Part shown: piece after piece, positions 53,004 through 64,000 of the stretch
How positions within the stretch are numbered: the first letter of the stretch is position 1
Layout of the letters: the number at the start of each line of letters is the position of its first letter
NCBI GenBank assembly: GCA_917880885.1
Contig: OU862927.1
Span: forward strand, 34,995,571-35,059,570
Direction of reading: 5' to 3'
Source: Limnephilus marmoratus
Lineage: Eukaryota; Arthropoda; Insecta; Trichoptera; Limnephilidae
Length of the DNA: 64,000 nt
Notes under the pieces: generated by a model
What the model was told of the DNA's origin: nothing
What the model saw: only the letters and a program-made list of their open reading frames with translations
Database searches by the model: none
Made by a program: the position numbers and the translations under genes

Positions 53004-55751
53004 TTATGTATTATTCGCACGTAGTATGTTATACAATGAAATTCTGTAGCGAAAGTAACTAGCAGTGAATAAATGTGCAAATTTAATGTTATAGTAGTTA
53101 CAATATGTCCTTTGCATAAATTCATTTTGGTTGGAATTGGTGTTGCATCTATCAATGTAGAAAAGGGTATTTTGTCTGCTGTATCGAGTCGGCGCGTGGA
53201 AATTTATTTTATTTAGCAACTCCGGGCAGTCAACTTTCGAGTTAATAATTTTGTACAGGAGCATCTGATCAGCGACAAGCCTCCTGTTGAGCAGTTTCGT
53301 GATTTGAAAATGGTTCTCGATTTCATCGTAAGAATTGTATACGTTGAATGATTTAAAATTGAGGAATTTGAGAAATCGCTCCTGAACTCTTTCTAACCTG
53401 TTAACATAAACAATATAGCGCGGGTTCCAAACCTGTGAACAGTATTCTAGGTGAGGACGAACATGTGAATTGTAGAGAATCAGATAAGTCTTGGTGTTTT
53501 TGAAAAATTTGCATGTTCTTAGTACAAAGCCTAGACTCTTTGTTGCTTTGGTGACAATGTTATCAACGTGTTTTTCAAAGGTAAGTTTAGAGTCCAAAAG
53601 AAACCCACGGTCACGTATATAATCTTTATTTGTTAACAGCAATCCAGAAATGGAGTAATCATGCAGTATTTTCACTCGGTTACGTGTGAATGTGACTTTG
53701 CAACATTTAGAAATATTGATAAAAAGCTTATTTCTGAGACAGTAATCCGTCAGTCGGTCAAGATCTTCTTGTAAACGCACAGAACAGTCTGGAGAGCTTA
53801 TAGGAAGGTATATCTTCATATCGTCGGCAAATAGTAAAATTTGAGCGTTGTGAAAACATGTCGTAATATCATTTATATAGATAGAGAAAAGCAAAGGACC
53901 CAAAATGGACCCCTGAGGCACACCGGAAGTGATAATTTTCCAGATGGAGGAAAATCCACCCACTGTCACAGCCTGGGACCTGTTTGTTATGTATGAAGAT
54001 AACCAACGAAGTAGATCTCCATGAATACCATGATTAGCAAGTTTTCTAAGCAGGACGCTGTGGTTGATCTTATCAAAGGCTTTGCTATAGTCGGTGTAGA
54101 TTGTATCAACTTGCACACGTTTATCCATAGAGGCAGACAAGAAATTTATAAATGTTATAAGATTTGTAGCAACAGAGCGACCTGCAAAGAATCCATGCTG
54201 AAATTCATTGATCGAATTCTTTACCACAGGGAATAACTGGTCATAGACTATGTTTTCGAACACTTTTGAAAAAATGCAGAGCTTGGAAATGGGTCTATAA
54301 TTATCTGCTTCACACTTATTTCCCAATTTATGAATTGGCGTGATGTAGGCTCTTTTCCATATGTCAGGAAATGTACCAGTCTTAAGCGATATATTAAACA
54401 GTATAGATAGCGGAAGTGACAAATGATTTGCGCACTCGGTAATGAACAGTGGTGGGATACCATCTGGCCCAGCTCCCTTGTTGGAATCAAGCTGTTTTAA
54501 ATATTTAGATACAAGGTCAGCATCGACAAAAACTGACCCTATTGCACTGACCTGCTTAACTACGGAGTCATCGCAGGAAGTCCCCAGAGGGTCAGCCGGT
54601 TCGTAGACGGAATGGAAATATTCAGCAAATAAGTCACAGACTGCCTGTCCCCCCTCGGCTGTTAAATCCTTAAGATTTAAAACGCTAGGAATAGATGCTG
54701 ATAGTTTTTTTGATTTAACATATGACCAGAATGCTCTGGGATCTTTGGCGATATTCTCTTCAGCATTATTAATAAAGTCTTCGTGACACTTCTTTGCCAT
54801 TTTTTTCTGTCTGGTGCGTAGTCTTGAAAAAGTAATGTAATCGGAAGGGTTCTTATAAGTTATATATAATCTGTGAGATTTCTGTTTTTCGCGAATAAGT
54901 TTTATTAATGATGAGCTATACCACGGGGGGTAGGAATGTTTACCAGTACGCCTCAATGGAACCTTATCCGAGATCAAATTATTAATAATATTGTAAAAAT
55001 GTGATACTGCAGGATTGACGGAATCGGTTAAGTTAAGTACGTTCCAATCTACTTGTGCCAGGCTGTCTCTTATGTCATCATAATTAGCCTTGTGGAATGA
55101 TGGCCTTTTAATTGATTTTTCCTTTACGATCGGTGGTTCAACGAACTCAGCAGTGATAATGATGGATTTGTGGTGAGTATCCTCAGGAACCAACGGATCG
55201 TTCGCGGGAGCAACGCGTACCGAGAAATTACAGAGAACGAGATCAAGAATTCTTCCTAACGTATTTTGAACACCATTATATTGGTGAAAGTTACAGTAAT
55301 TAATATTGTCAATAAATGTTGCGCTTATTGTAGAGGTATAGTTGCAAGGAGTCATGTTTACCTCACCCACAGGAAGAGTCCAGGTAATATCGGAAAGGTT
55401 AAAGTCTCCCATGATAAGAAATTTGTCGTCAGGTTGATTCAAAAGCTTAATACCTAGATCATTCGAAAAGGTGGAGATTCGAGCATTGAAGTTGAAGCTT
55501 TTGGACAGGTAAATACAACAAAGATGAACGCAAGTAAATCCATTTGCATGTGGGATGCGAAGAGTCACCCAAATGTCTTCATCTGTAGAACACCATGAAT
55601 TATTACAAATTGCATTGAGTTCCTTTTTGACAGCCAAGAGCACCCCACCACCCATTGTTACACCTTGAATACTTCTGTCGCGTGTCGTATATACATATAC
55701 GTGTCGTATATGTACCCAAAATCTTACATACCCGATAAAGACTTCAGACAA
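53004..55751 (-). CDS. Jockey/CR1-type LINE ORF2: endonuclease-reverse transcriptase
   Basis: Continuous ~915-codon frame, no ATG at its upper end: the 5' part of the endonuclease is missing. Residues ~20-210: rest of the APE-type endonuclease (DRS, GGGVLLAV, MGDFNLSDITW). RT ~430-720: KGAGPDGIPP, YRPIS, YTDYSKAFD (~552-560), GVPQGSILGPLLF (~610-622), FADD active site (641-644). C-terminal LLYKIIN…NTLFY tail follows. RT copies the element's RNA at a nicked target. The intact frame implies a young insertion, but the 5' truncation means this copy cannot encode full nicking activity. 3' UTR ~370 nt then (TAAA)n. Confidence 0.93.
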   Translation of the reverse strand: MSEVFIGYVRFWVHIRHVYVYTTRDRSIQGVTMGGGVLLAVKKELNAICNNSWCSTDEDIWVTLRIPHANGFTCVHLCCIYLSKSFNFNARISTFSNDLGIKLLNQPDDKFLIMGDFNLSDITWTLPVGEVNMTPCNYTSTISATFIDNINYCNFHQYNGVQNTLGRILDLVLCNFSVRVAPANDPLVPEDTHHKSIIITAEFVEPPIVKEKSIKRPSFHKANYDDIRDSLAQVDWNVLNLTDSVNPAVSHFYNIINNLISDKVPLRRTGKHSYPPWYSSSLIKLIREKQKSHRLYITYKNPSDYITFSRLRTRQKKMAKKCHEDFINNAEENIAKDPRAFWSYVKSKKLSASIPSVLNLKDLTAEGGQAVCDLFAEYFHSVYEPADPLGTSCDDSVVKQVSAIGSVFVDADLVSKYLKQLDSNKGAGPDGIPPLFITECANHLSLPLSILFNISLKTGTFPDIWKRAYITPIHKLGNKCEADNYRPISKLCIFSKVFENIVYDQLFPVVKNSINEFQHGFFAGRSVATNLITFINFLSASMDKRVQVDTIYTDYSKAFDKINHSVLLRKLANHGIHGDLLRWLSSYITNRSQAVTVGGFSSIWKIITSGVPQGSILGPLLFSIYINDITTCFHNAQILLFADDMKIYLPISSPDCSVRLQEDLDRLTDYCLRNKLFINISKCCKVTFTRNRVKILHDYSISGLLLTNKDYIRDRGFLLDSKLTFEKHVDNIVTKATKSLGFVLRTCKFFKNTKTYLILYNSHVRPHLEYCSQVWNPRYIVYVNRLERVQERFLKFLNFKSFNVYNSYDEIENHFQITKLLNRRLVADQMLLYKIINSKVDCPELLNKINFHAPTRYSRQNTLFYIDRCNTNSNQNEFMQRTYCNYYNIKFAHLFTASYFRYRISLYNILRANNT

Positions 55752-55756
55752 TAGAA

Positions 55757-56640
55757 AAGTGTGCGGACCATAGACAAATAAATATATATAGACCTGCCCT
55801 AAGTGATAAAAGCGTATTATTTCCCCCTCCCCATACCGGTTCCTTGGAACCGGCTGGGCTTGCGAGAGCCTCGCCTGAATCTAAAAAATTTGACGTCATC
55901 ATTCTTGTCCGGACCAGCGCCGAGCTCTCATCGTACATTTTACGAAAAAAACACGGCAAAAATGCTAGCTTGTGCTATACATTACACCCTAAAATATGTC
56001 GATCATAACGAATGTGGGCGGTTCTCCAGTGTGCTCGTCGCTGGTTACAGGGGTAAATAAATTATGAAACATTTGTAAAAGTGTCTTAAATAAATACGGC
56101 AACAAAATATTCGTCTGTGAAAAGATGCGAACTTTACTTTGCCGTAATTGGACTTCGCAAATATGTTAATAACGTGGCGAGCATTTCGCGCTCCCACGTA
56201 AAAAGGTCTATTCATTCAAAAGCAGATTTTACTTTTAAGAACTAAATAGTGATATTATAATGCGAGATGCCTATATACTGTCAGATTGAATCTGTATGTT
56301 CTCGCCTATAATTTGGATGTCTATGGTGCGGACCTAGATTTCTTTTGTAATTTAATTTTGGGTTTCTTGTATTAATAATGCTTTGCGGCTGATTTTACTT
56401 ATTAGAAAATAGGTAGGCAAAAAAAAAAAAAAAAAAATTGGTTCCTTTTTCTTACGATACGGAGTCAGTGGTCGATGAAAATTTCTTATCGTCTCTAAAA
56501 TTCACAAAAACTGACCCCCTCTCCTACCAAAGGAAGAAATCTTTTATAGGGTAGCGTGACGGTACAACAAATAAGCGCTCGCGGTTTAACAGATAAGTGC
56601 TCGCGCTTTTAACGCTGCATGTGACTGTACCTTAATGGAT
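55757..56640. other. Stretch with no recognised gene
   Basis: 55800-56040 is richer in GC, with an 8-bp perfect hairpin CCGGTTCC-TT-GGAACCGG (55837-55854) and a short ATG frame; no domain recognised and no splice model supported. The rest is AT-rich with a poly(A) run at 56419-56437. Confidence 0.4.
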
Positions 56641-57350
56641 ACAAGGTTCAGCTAACGGTAACGCTAGTGAGAAGCATTTTAGAATATAATTCTACGATTT
56701 GGGCTCCACATTACAATATCCATTTTCAAGCGATTGAAAAAGTCCAGCATAGATTCCTTAGGTATATTAATTTTAAATTAGGTATTCCAAGAGAATCCGT
56801 GGACTATAATTTGTTATTAAACTGGACTAATCTCGTAAATTTATCAGATCGCAGAAAAATCTGTGCTCTATTAATATTATATAAAATAATTCACTCGGTC
56901 CTGGATACCCCTGATTTAATAGAACTAATACGATTTCATTACCCTGGTCGCGCTAACAATAGACTGACTCTACCGTTCTACTATAATAACACACATACAT
57001 TATCACATTATTACTCACCAATCAGTCGATTACACATTTGGGAAATGAATATGCTAACATCGGCGACATTTATTTCTTAAAATTAGCGCAATATAAACAT
57101 GCACTCAAAAATTATTTTTCCATAATGTAACTTTATATACGCAATATGGACATGTTCAAATGAAATGATGATATTTCTCATTTTTCTTTTTTGTTAATTT
57201 TTGTTGTGATACACAAAATTATTGTATCTATGTTATTTTTAAGTTTAAAACTACTATTATGCAATGATATTATTTTTTCTTACTTTTGTACTCTATTATA
57301 TGTTTATTTATAAAAGGCAGTATAGCCGTTTATGTATTTAAAATAAAATA
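56640..57350 (+). pseudogene. LINE ORF2 C-terminus, 3' UTR and tail
   Basis: Codes LEYNSTIWAPHYNIHFQAIE, KVQHRFLRYINFKLG, LSDRRKICALLILYKIIHS up to a stop at 57080: jockey/CR1 post-RT region. 3' UTR shared, inverted, with 18718-19130. Ends AAAATAAAATAAAAATTA. Truncated upstream of the RT. Confidence 0.85.
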
Positions 57351-57475
57351 AAAATTATTTTCATTATAATGGAATAATAACCAAGAAACACTGAAATAAC
57401 GATATTCCTCTCCACGTTCCCACCGGCATAATAACTCCACGAGTCGACTAATGGAATCAACAACAACAAGACTTA

Positions 57476-58542
57476 AGGGCGCCTTCCACTGCAAGCGGAA
57501 AAGAGTTGAGCGGAGCGGGGTGGGAGATGAGCGAAATAGTTTTGAGCTTCCATCAAAAAAGAATCGCTAAGAAGATAGGTGTTTGCCTTCCACTGCCCAT
57601 TCGAGAAATAAGTAAGGCGAGCGGAGCGATGTCAACGAAAAATGAGAAATAGTTTTGCCCTTCCATCGAAAACGTGTCAGTATCGCTTTGTCGTTCGAAG
57701 TGAACGGAGTGGTTTTTGTGATGTCAAATAGATACTGATTCTAGTGAAGATGATTCTAACAGCATGTACGCAATGAAAAAAATGTTTGCTAATGTACATT
57801 TATAAAAAGATTCTCATCTCAAAAATTTAGAAACTTTAAAAAGACATTGCGACATTCTTTGCTAGTCGTATCTTATAAACAAAATTGGCAAACGGTTTCA
57901 ATAAACACCTCCACCTCGACAAAAAATGCAGTCGAGGCAACTGAATTGACGACAGTTTTTGAGCGGAGTCCGCTAGAAACTAGTCGGCGATGGTGTGCGC
58001 GAGCGGACTCGTTTGGACCTACATAGTTTAACTAATTCGGTCCGTTCCGCTCACCTCGTTTTTGATGGAAGCACTTGTATGCAGTTAACGTTTGCGAGTC
58101 GAGCGGAGTTCGTACAGAGTCCGCTCCGCTCGCATTAGCGGAGCGGACTCGTTCGAACCTATTTTATTTAACTCGTTTGGTCCGCTCCGCTCACCTCGTT
58201 TTTGATGGAAGCACTTGTTTGCAGTTAACGTTTGCGAGTCGAGCGGAGTCGTACGGAGTCGACTCGTTCGAACCTATTTTATTTAACTCGTTTGGTCCGC
58301 TCCGCTCACCTCGTTTTTTATGGAAGCACTTGTATGCAGTTAACGTTTGCGATTCGAGCGGAGTTCGGTTCGGAACGAGTCCGCTCGCATTAGCGGAGCG
58401 GACTCGTTCGAACCTATTTTATTTAACTCGTTTGGTCCGCTTCGCTCCCTTGTTTTTGATGGAAGCACTTGGATGCAGTTAACGTTTGCGAGTCGAGCGG
58501 GGTCCGCTAGAAATCCGCTCCGCTCGCAGTGGAAGGCGGGCT
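57476..58542. mobile_element. PIF/Harbinger-like MITE 1
   Basis: Inverted ends AGGGCGCCTTCCACTGC and AGCCCGCCTTCCACTGC; TTA flanks at 57473-57475 and 58543-58545 (3-bp target duplication). 1067 bp, built of GAGCGGA/TCCGCTC words. The right half holds four ~125-bp tandem units (GACTCGTTCGAACC…GATGGAAGCACTTG…GTTAACGTTTGCGAGTC). No transposase; the long Pro-poor ORFs are artefacts. Confidence 0.8.
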
Positions 58543-58545
58543 TTA

Positions 58546-59408
58546 AGGGCGCCTTCCATTGCGAGCGGAAAAGAGTAGAGCGGAGCGGAGTGGGAGCTGA
58601 GCGAAATAGTTTTGACCTTCCATCAAAAAAGAGTTACTTAGAAGATAGGTGTTTGCCTTCCACTGCCTGTGCGAGAAATGAGCGGGGCGAGCGGAGCGAG
58701 GTCAATGAAAAATGAGAAATAGTTTTGCCCTCCCATTAAAAACGAGTCAGTATCGCTTTGTTTCGAAGTGAACGGAGTGATTTTTGTGATGTCAAGTACT
58801 GATTCTAGTGAATATGATTCTGACAGCATGTATGCAATGAAAAAAATGTTACGTATGAATTAAATGTACATTTATAAAAAGAATCTCATCTCAAAAATGT
58901 AAAAACTTTAAAAAAAAAAATATTTCTTATTTCCGCCCATATCATCTCAATAATAGTTTTCTAAGCCGAATCCTTTATGTTGACAATCTTTGCTAGTCGT
59001 ATCCTATAAACGAAATTGGCAAACGGCTTCAATAAACACCTCCATCTCGACAAAAACGCAGCGAGGCAATTGAATTGGCTACAGTTCTTGAGCGGAGTCC
59101 GCTAGAAACTAGTCGGCGATGGTGTGCGCGAGCGGTCTCTTTCGGACCTATTTTAACATGTTCGGTCCGCTCCGCTCTCCTCGTTCCTGATGGAAGCACT
59201 TGTATGCAGTTAACGTGTGCGAGTCGAGCGGAGATCGTACGGAGTCCGCTCCGCTCGCATTAGCGGAGCGGACTCGTTCGAAACTATTTAACTCGTTTAG
59301 TCCGCTTCGCTGGCCTCGTTCTTGATGGAAGCACTTGTATGCAGTTAACGTTTGCTAGCCGAGCGGATTCCGTAATGAGTCCGCTCCGCTCGCAGTGGAA
59401 GGCGCGCT
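58546..59408. mobile_element. PIF/Harbinger-like MITE 2, abutting MITE 1
   Basis: 863 bp; same ends, sharing the TTA at 58543-58545 with MITE 1, and TTA at 59409-59411. Same structure but only two internal ~125-bp units. Confidence 0.8.
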
Positions 59409-59439
59409 TTAGCGTGCGATAGATTTTGAGTATCACGTG

Positions 59440-60510
59440 ATCAAGACAGTTTGCAAATAATGGCGGCGATTGTTGTTGATACTCGTTGTCACTGCTGATT
59501 TGGGTTGTTTTGCAGCTAACATATTAAATAAACATACTAATTAGACTATTTTAAACAGTGATGTTTACTTAGCGACGGCAATGACTTTGTAATTTGTAGG
59601 CTCTCTAATTGGCCTTGATCAACAAGTACTGAGATTTACAGTTATATGTAACCAATCACAAACATACCTTATATTTTATTGAGAAACTAGCTGACCCGGC
59701 GAACTTCATACCGCCTCAGAATCATTAACTGTTGTGTTAACTTATTAGCTGAATTAAATTCATTTTTTTTAAAGTTAAAAATTGCTCAATGAAGAAATTA
59801 TCGATGCGCAACTCTCCGTGTTTTGTTTTTGTCATTATCCGAAATGGCGTTGTGTACAGATTTATATATTTTTTGATTTTCTTACTTTCCACTCACTTAC
59901 GGGAATTGCGGTTCATTTCATTTATATGTGTGAGGAAGATTTATTATAATTATTATCTCATTCTCGACTATTGACATAGTGTGTAAGAAAGAGGGGTAGC
60001 CAATGAATGACGTTATATAAATAGACTTGCCATAGTCTCACAAACTCAAGATATAATGTGGCAATTAATCAAAACTCTTTTGTTTTCAGTGATTTTCAAT
60101 AATTTCTTAATTCAAAAGTTATTCATGTATGATAAAGATAGACGCTTAAAAGAATATGTGCATATGGACGAAACAAAAGATAGAACGCGGGCGGCATTTT
60201 CGTATTCAAAATTCAAAAGTTGCGTCGAATACTGTCTCAAGGCCGACTACAGTAGGAGGCCTGGGCACCAGTCGAATTTTGAGGTGTCAAATACCTATAA
60301 TAAACAACGATAGTTTGCAAATGGCGTTGATTGTTATTGTATTTGTTGTTTCTGCTGATTTGTATGTTGTTTTACCGCAGGCAAGTAAATAAAGAATCAT
60401 TAGATTTTTATTATAAAAAGTAAATTTTACTTAGCGACGGCATGGCATCGACTTTGTAATTTGGCTGTTGCGCATCCAGACCTGTACTTTAGTAGGCCTT
60501 GAGTTCTCTA
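59440..60510. repeat. Direct repeats flanking a CTAGCTGACCCGGCG element
   Basis: 59440-59640 and 60310-60510 are related (AGTTTGCAAATxxTGGCG…TTACTTAGCGACGGCA…GACTTTGTAATTTG). Between them 59691 starts CTAGCTGACCCGGCGAACTT, a common insect repeat start. A short frame at 60056-60313 shows no recognised domain and I do not call it a gene. Confidence 0.5.
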
Positions 60511-60839
60511 ATGACGCATAAAATCTTTGGGCGGAAAGCAATTGTATTATTTTTATAATCGATAATAATAAGTAATTTGCATGTATTTACAAATGAAATG
60601 TTATTCCTTCGCTTTTACTACTGTTTACCGTGTAATGGAAACATTTTCTCATCACATAGGAGGGAATTTTGGCGCTTTTTAATGCAATTTACTTACTAGT
60701 AGGACACGACCTTATTCGACGCGTGGCAGTTTAGTACTAAAGTACTAGAAGTCGAGTACTCTACAATTGTCTTGTTGTTGGCTTCCCATTTTGAGATTTC
60801 TACCCCGCGTCTAAAGTATGTAACGTCTTTGGGGGCAGC

Positions 60840-60950
60840 ATTATATGTTCAAGAACAAAAGCAAAACAATCAGGGCATTGACATTTGATTTTTTGAATTT
60901 TTGGAATTCACTCACTATTCAGATTCAGTATTATATTTATCACAATATTG
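60840..60950. repeat. Dispersed repeat, copy 1
   Basis: GCATTATATGTTCAAGAACAAAAGC…TTTTTGGAATTCACTC matches 62970-63060 at ~90%. Family unknown. Confidence 0.6.
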
Positions 60951-61264
60951 CTGCAGCTCTTTCAAAAGACTCTAATCCGTTCCATACAAAATGTATGAGG
61001 AAAAGAATTTTCTTCATAATGTGTTTTTGTGAATTTTTCCGACGTTTTAATAGCTATTCTGCTATTCGGGGCGGAGACAAATCCAACAAATTAATAATCA
61101 TAACAATCGGTCCAGTCCTTCTTCAGTTATGGTGTAACTAACCCGATACTATGTATTAAGAAATAATAACGTTTTTAAATTGTTGAATATTTAGTTTTAA
61201 AATGTTTATTTTAGGGGAAAGGTAATTTAGTAGTGGAATCATTTTTCCGAGCGGCATTACTGAA

Positions 61265-61790
61265 TACTAATGGTAGTTAGTTTTGCATCTCGGGATAACA
61301 ATAGTTCTGTGCCAGCGCGCTCTTGTGAAGTAGCCGGGAACATAAAACTCAAATTTTTGTTTTGATATCGGAATACAGATATTACCGTTTAGAAGATTAA
61401 ACGCCGTTGTCAGCAAAGCAGTTTTCCTTCTATTAGCGAGGCTGTTAATACCCAGCATGCCAGACATAAAGGCTAATGGATATAACCAGGGATAACATCT
61501 GAAGTCAGGTACTGACCCCCATCAGTTTTATATGCGCATTCATCGAACACGAATCATAACACGTATCATCATGAATCATATGAGCCGGGGGTGTGTCTTG
61601 ACCTCCGCTGAACCCACGAGACTGATTCACTGAACCCTGGGGTTCGATCGAACCCAGATTAAGAACCACTGCTCTAAGATATAAATATCTCAGAAACTTC
61701 TTTTGTACTTTCTCATAATTTGAGAGTAAGTTAAAACCGCTGTTCCCCATATTATTGAGCCACTCTCCAAAATGCTACAGAGATAGAACA
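61265..61790 (-). pseudogene. LINE C-terminal fragment interrupted by a hAT end
   Basis: Minus strand: NSGFNLLSNYEKVQKKFLRY (61680-61750), then foreign sequence, then MSGMLGINSLANRRKTALLT (61400-61470): post-RT LINE sequence. The insert's right end reads CAGTGGTTCTTAATCTGG on the minus strand (61658-61675), a hAT-type terminus; its left end is not resolved. Confidence 0.65.
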
Positions 61791-61953
61791 GAAAGAGTTT
61801 TTATTTCTTTATTTATTTATTTCTCTTTGTTTTAAATTTTTTTAGAGAAAAAATTGTCATTACTGGGGTACCCCTTTCTAAGGACACATTGTACAAATTT
61901 TCTTGTTTGAAATATAAGTAAATACACCTATATTAAAATATTACAGACGAAAA

Positions 61954-62244
61954 TTAAAAGTTAAATCTGAAAGAAAGTACAATACAAGCATTAATCTTCG
62001 TTAGGTTGCAAAATGGTATATATATTCTTCCTTCCCATATAATCCATATCTTTATGCTTCTTTTGAAGTCGGTGTTTTTTTTAATGGTTTTTATTGCAAG
62101 AGGGAGTAAATTAAATAATTTTAAAGAGAAGTATTGCATATTTCTTTGTCCAAATGTCATTTTAGTTGTAGGTTGGTGGTATGTATATTGTAATGTACAG
62201 TATATGAGTATCAAACGTATGTAGTAGTGTAAAAAGCCAGGCAT
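61954..62244 (-). pseudogene. LINE ORF2 extreme C-terminus
   Basis: Minus strand …TTKMTFGQRNMQYFSLKLFN…LPLAIK…FKRSIKIWI: the TxFGQRxxxYxxxxxxN.LP motif of jockey/CR1 LINE tails. Short, 5' truncated. Confidence 0.6.
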
Positions 62245-62965
62245 AGGGCGAAAGTGTTTTTAGCCATGGATAACGGTCAAGTGTTCGTACTGTTATTCCC
62301 CTGGAGTTTTACAAATAGGAGCGGATTGGAGTTTTTCTATTAGGGTGGAACGAACAATGTGTTAGAAGTGTTGTTTCCAGGGTTGAGGAGCTGGTGGAGA
62401 ATGTTTGACCTGGTGCTCCGTCTTCTCATCAGACAAGTTAGTACCAATACTTTACCATAAGGATTAGTCAGGCTCCTGGGGATCATGGTACTCCTAGGCC
62501 GCGATCCAGTGTTCAGTAATTAAATTATATTAGATGATGATTGATAACACTTGCTCATTTTTGAGTGATTAACATTTATTTGAGATTAAATATTTACACG
62601 ATTTAGTGTTCACGTATGAAACGGGTAGAGAGGTACAAAACACGAGTGGCCGGCGGGATCGAGCACTGGAGACGGAATAATTTGCTCGGTCATCGCCGGA
62701 GCGATCCAGAGATGCTTTTTTTGCATGGTGGGGATGCCACACGCATAAATAAATAAAAGTGATGCCCATAAATGTTTTGCGAACGTTACAGAAAGTGCGC
62801 GGGAGATTGGAGAAAGGAGCGCGTGGAATGTGAAGGAGATGTATGAAAATGATTGTACGTTTCCTTTGGGGGAGGGGGGGGGGGGGGTGAAAAATGAGAA
62901 AATGAGACAAATAAAGACGTTTGTCTCATTTTCAACTGTTGTTATTTAGTTTGTAAAAAAGAGAT
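62245..62965. other. Non-coding stretch with poly-G run
   Basis: A 14-G run at 62874-62887 and an AATAAATG-containing segment near 62570 that could be an LTR end (minus). No gene. Confidence 0.3.
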
Positions 62966-62969
62966 GAAG

Positions 62970-63065
62970 CATTATATGTTTAAGAACAAAAGCAAAACCA
63001 TCAGCGCATTGACGTTTGACGTTTTTGAATTTTTGGAATTCACTCACACTTCAATATTATCCTTG
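62970..63065. repeat. Dispersed repeat, copy 2
   Basis: Matches 60840-60950. Confidence 0.6.
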
Positions 63066-63134
63066 GAACTATATATATTATACTTTAAAAATTATCGTCA
63101 CGGCTAGTAGTATTGTAGGGGTCTATGTAGACGG

Positions 63135-63665
63135 TGACCCGACAATTCGTCCTGCGACAATTCATCCGGCGACAGTTCATCCTGCGACAGTTCATCTGGC
63201 CGACAGTTCATCCTGCCGACAGTTCATCCCGCCGACAATTCATCCGGCAACAATTCATCCTGCCTGATCATTTAGAAGATTTTTATTAAGTAAGTATGCA
63301 AAGAGTATATACGGCCGTACAACCAAAATCGATATACTTATATCTGAAGGCATCTTGAGTGGAAATCCGCTATAAAAATATTTTTACTAACAGTAATTTC
63401 GACTCTCCGAAGAAGCATGCGTGAATAACAAAATACGACATACGTATATTTATAGGTTATACTTAGGTTAGGTTAGGTTAGGTTAGGTTGAATTGTCAGG
63501 ATGAATTGTCGCCGGACGAATTGTCGGCGGGATGAACTGTCGGCGGGATGAACTGTCGGCAGGATGAACTGTCGGCGGGATGAACTGTCGGCAGGATGAA
63601 CTGTCGGCGGGATGAACTGTCGCAGGATGAACTGTCGCCGGATGAATTGTCGCAGGATGAACTGT
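63135..63665. repeat. Inverted pair of 15-19-bp minisatellites
   Basis: Left array 63135-63267: GACAGTTCATCCTGCC-type units, ~8 copies. Right array 63488-63665: the reverse complement (GGCAGGATGAACTGTC), ~10 copies. About 220 bp separate them, including TTAGG repeats. Together they look like the subterminal regions of a ~0.55-kb MITE. The repeats are open in several frames by chance. Confidence 0.8.
63461..63489 (+). repeat. Interstitial TTAGG telomere-type repeat
   Basis: TTAGG repeated five times, directly against the right minisatellite array. Same motif, opposite orientation, as 12396-12428. Confidence 0.8.
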
Positions 63666-63824
63666 CATGGAACCATGGAGACATCACGGTGCGGTGTGTG
63701 AGAGAGATGCAAGGAAATGATAACTTTTTTCAATTGGAGGAAACAGACCTACGTACATTGTGTATCTCATCTTTTGAAAGAGATGCAGCATTATTGTGAT
63801 AAGGAAAGTATGTTTATTGCCTTT

Positions 63825-64000
63825 TTGTGCCGGATTTTCATGCAGTTTTCACCAATAAATAGAGTGGTTCATGAGGAAGGTTTAGGTATATAATTTGTCA
63901 AGCTTTTGTGTAAATTGGTTGAAATAAATAATATATAAAGGGAGCGGGCTGGCAAGCGGTCGGTGTGGATTTGATACGTTTGCAAATTAATTGATGGCGT
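63825..64000 (-). repeat. CTAGCAGACCCGGCCAC-family repeat, cut by window end
   Basis: GGATTTTCATGCAGTTTTCACC…GGAAGGTTTAGGTATATAAT matches the reverse copy at 10380-10540. Confidence 0.65.

Noticed and set aside
55803..56060. Possible first exon of a host gene in the GC-richer patch
   Set aside because: No recognisable domain, no convincing downstream exon, and the frame is short.
58075..58715. Two 120-135-codon ORFs
   Set aside because: They are translations of tandem GAGCGGACTCG repeats inside MITEs; the repeated peptides have no domain signature.
60056..60313. 85-codon ORF as a host gene
   Set aside because: No domain, no start or splice context, and it lies within repeat debris.
63016..63799. 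ORFs coding HPATVHPAT / DELSxDEL repeats
   Set aside because: Minisatellite translations, open on both strands.

Overview
The window is arthropod nuclear DNA, almost certainly insect. It is AT-rich, has no bacterial gene density, carries interstitial TTAGG telomere-type repeats, and is packed with jockey/CR1-, RTE- and RNase H-type LINE fragments, Ty3/gypsy LTR elements, hAT, mariner and PIF/Harbinger-like MITEs, and insect interspersed repeats of the CTAGCTGRYCCCGGC type. Several repeats resemble ones common in Lepidoptera, but the order cannot be fixed from the sequence alone.

Host genes: only one family is visible. A 7.1-kb intronless gene on the minus strand (30303-37421) encodes a ~2372-residue protein: a helical N-terminal region with two RN-x3-H (Rx4H) HEPN-like motifs, about 28 ankyrin repeats, about seven kinesin-light-chain-type TPRs, and a second ankyrin block. 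A paralogue enters at the left edge on the plus strand (3-2627, C-terminal ~873 residues only). The two genes converge tail to tail, and homology continues in patches into their 3' flanks, so they are arms of an inverted segmental duplication spaced about 25 kb.

Layout: 1-2.6 kb paralogue end; 2.6-30 kb a nested transposon graveyard (hammerhead-like motifs, LINE ends, a mariner deletion derivative, a 777-bp foldback, a 123-bp tandem repeat, two hAT MITEs); 30.3-37.4 kb the large gene; 37.7-38.5 kb a long palindrome; 39.2-40.3 kb a gypsy deletion derivative whose primer site copies a whole tRNA-Trp 3' half; 41.5-41.9 kb another inverted repeat; 42.4-47.4 kb a gypsy element lacking reverse transcriptase, with an extra inverted third LTR, inserted in a LINE; 48.3-49.35 kb a hAT relic; 52.07-52.63 kb a (TTTA)n array that appears to be the tail of the 53.0-55.75 kb LINE; 57.5-59.4 kb two abutting Harbinger-like MITEs with amplified internal repeats; 61-64 kb LINE scraps and inverted minisatellites.

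The most biologically promising item is the HEPN-ankyrin-TPR protein family. Its layout (predicted RNase-type fold plus repeat sensors) recalls ankyrin-HEPN effectors such as RNase L, but the function here is inference. The best evidence-backed structural oddities are the three-LTR gypsy insertion with its target duplication and a paralogous empty site, the 39-nt tRNA-Trp half, and several long palindromes that could yield dsRNA.
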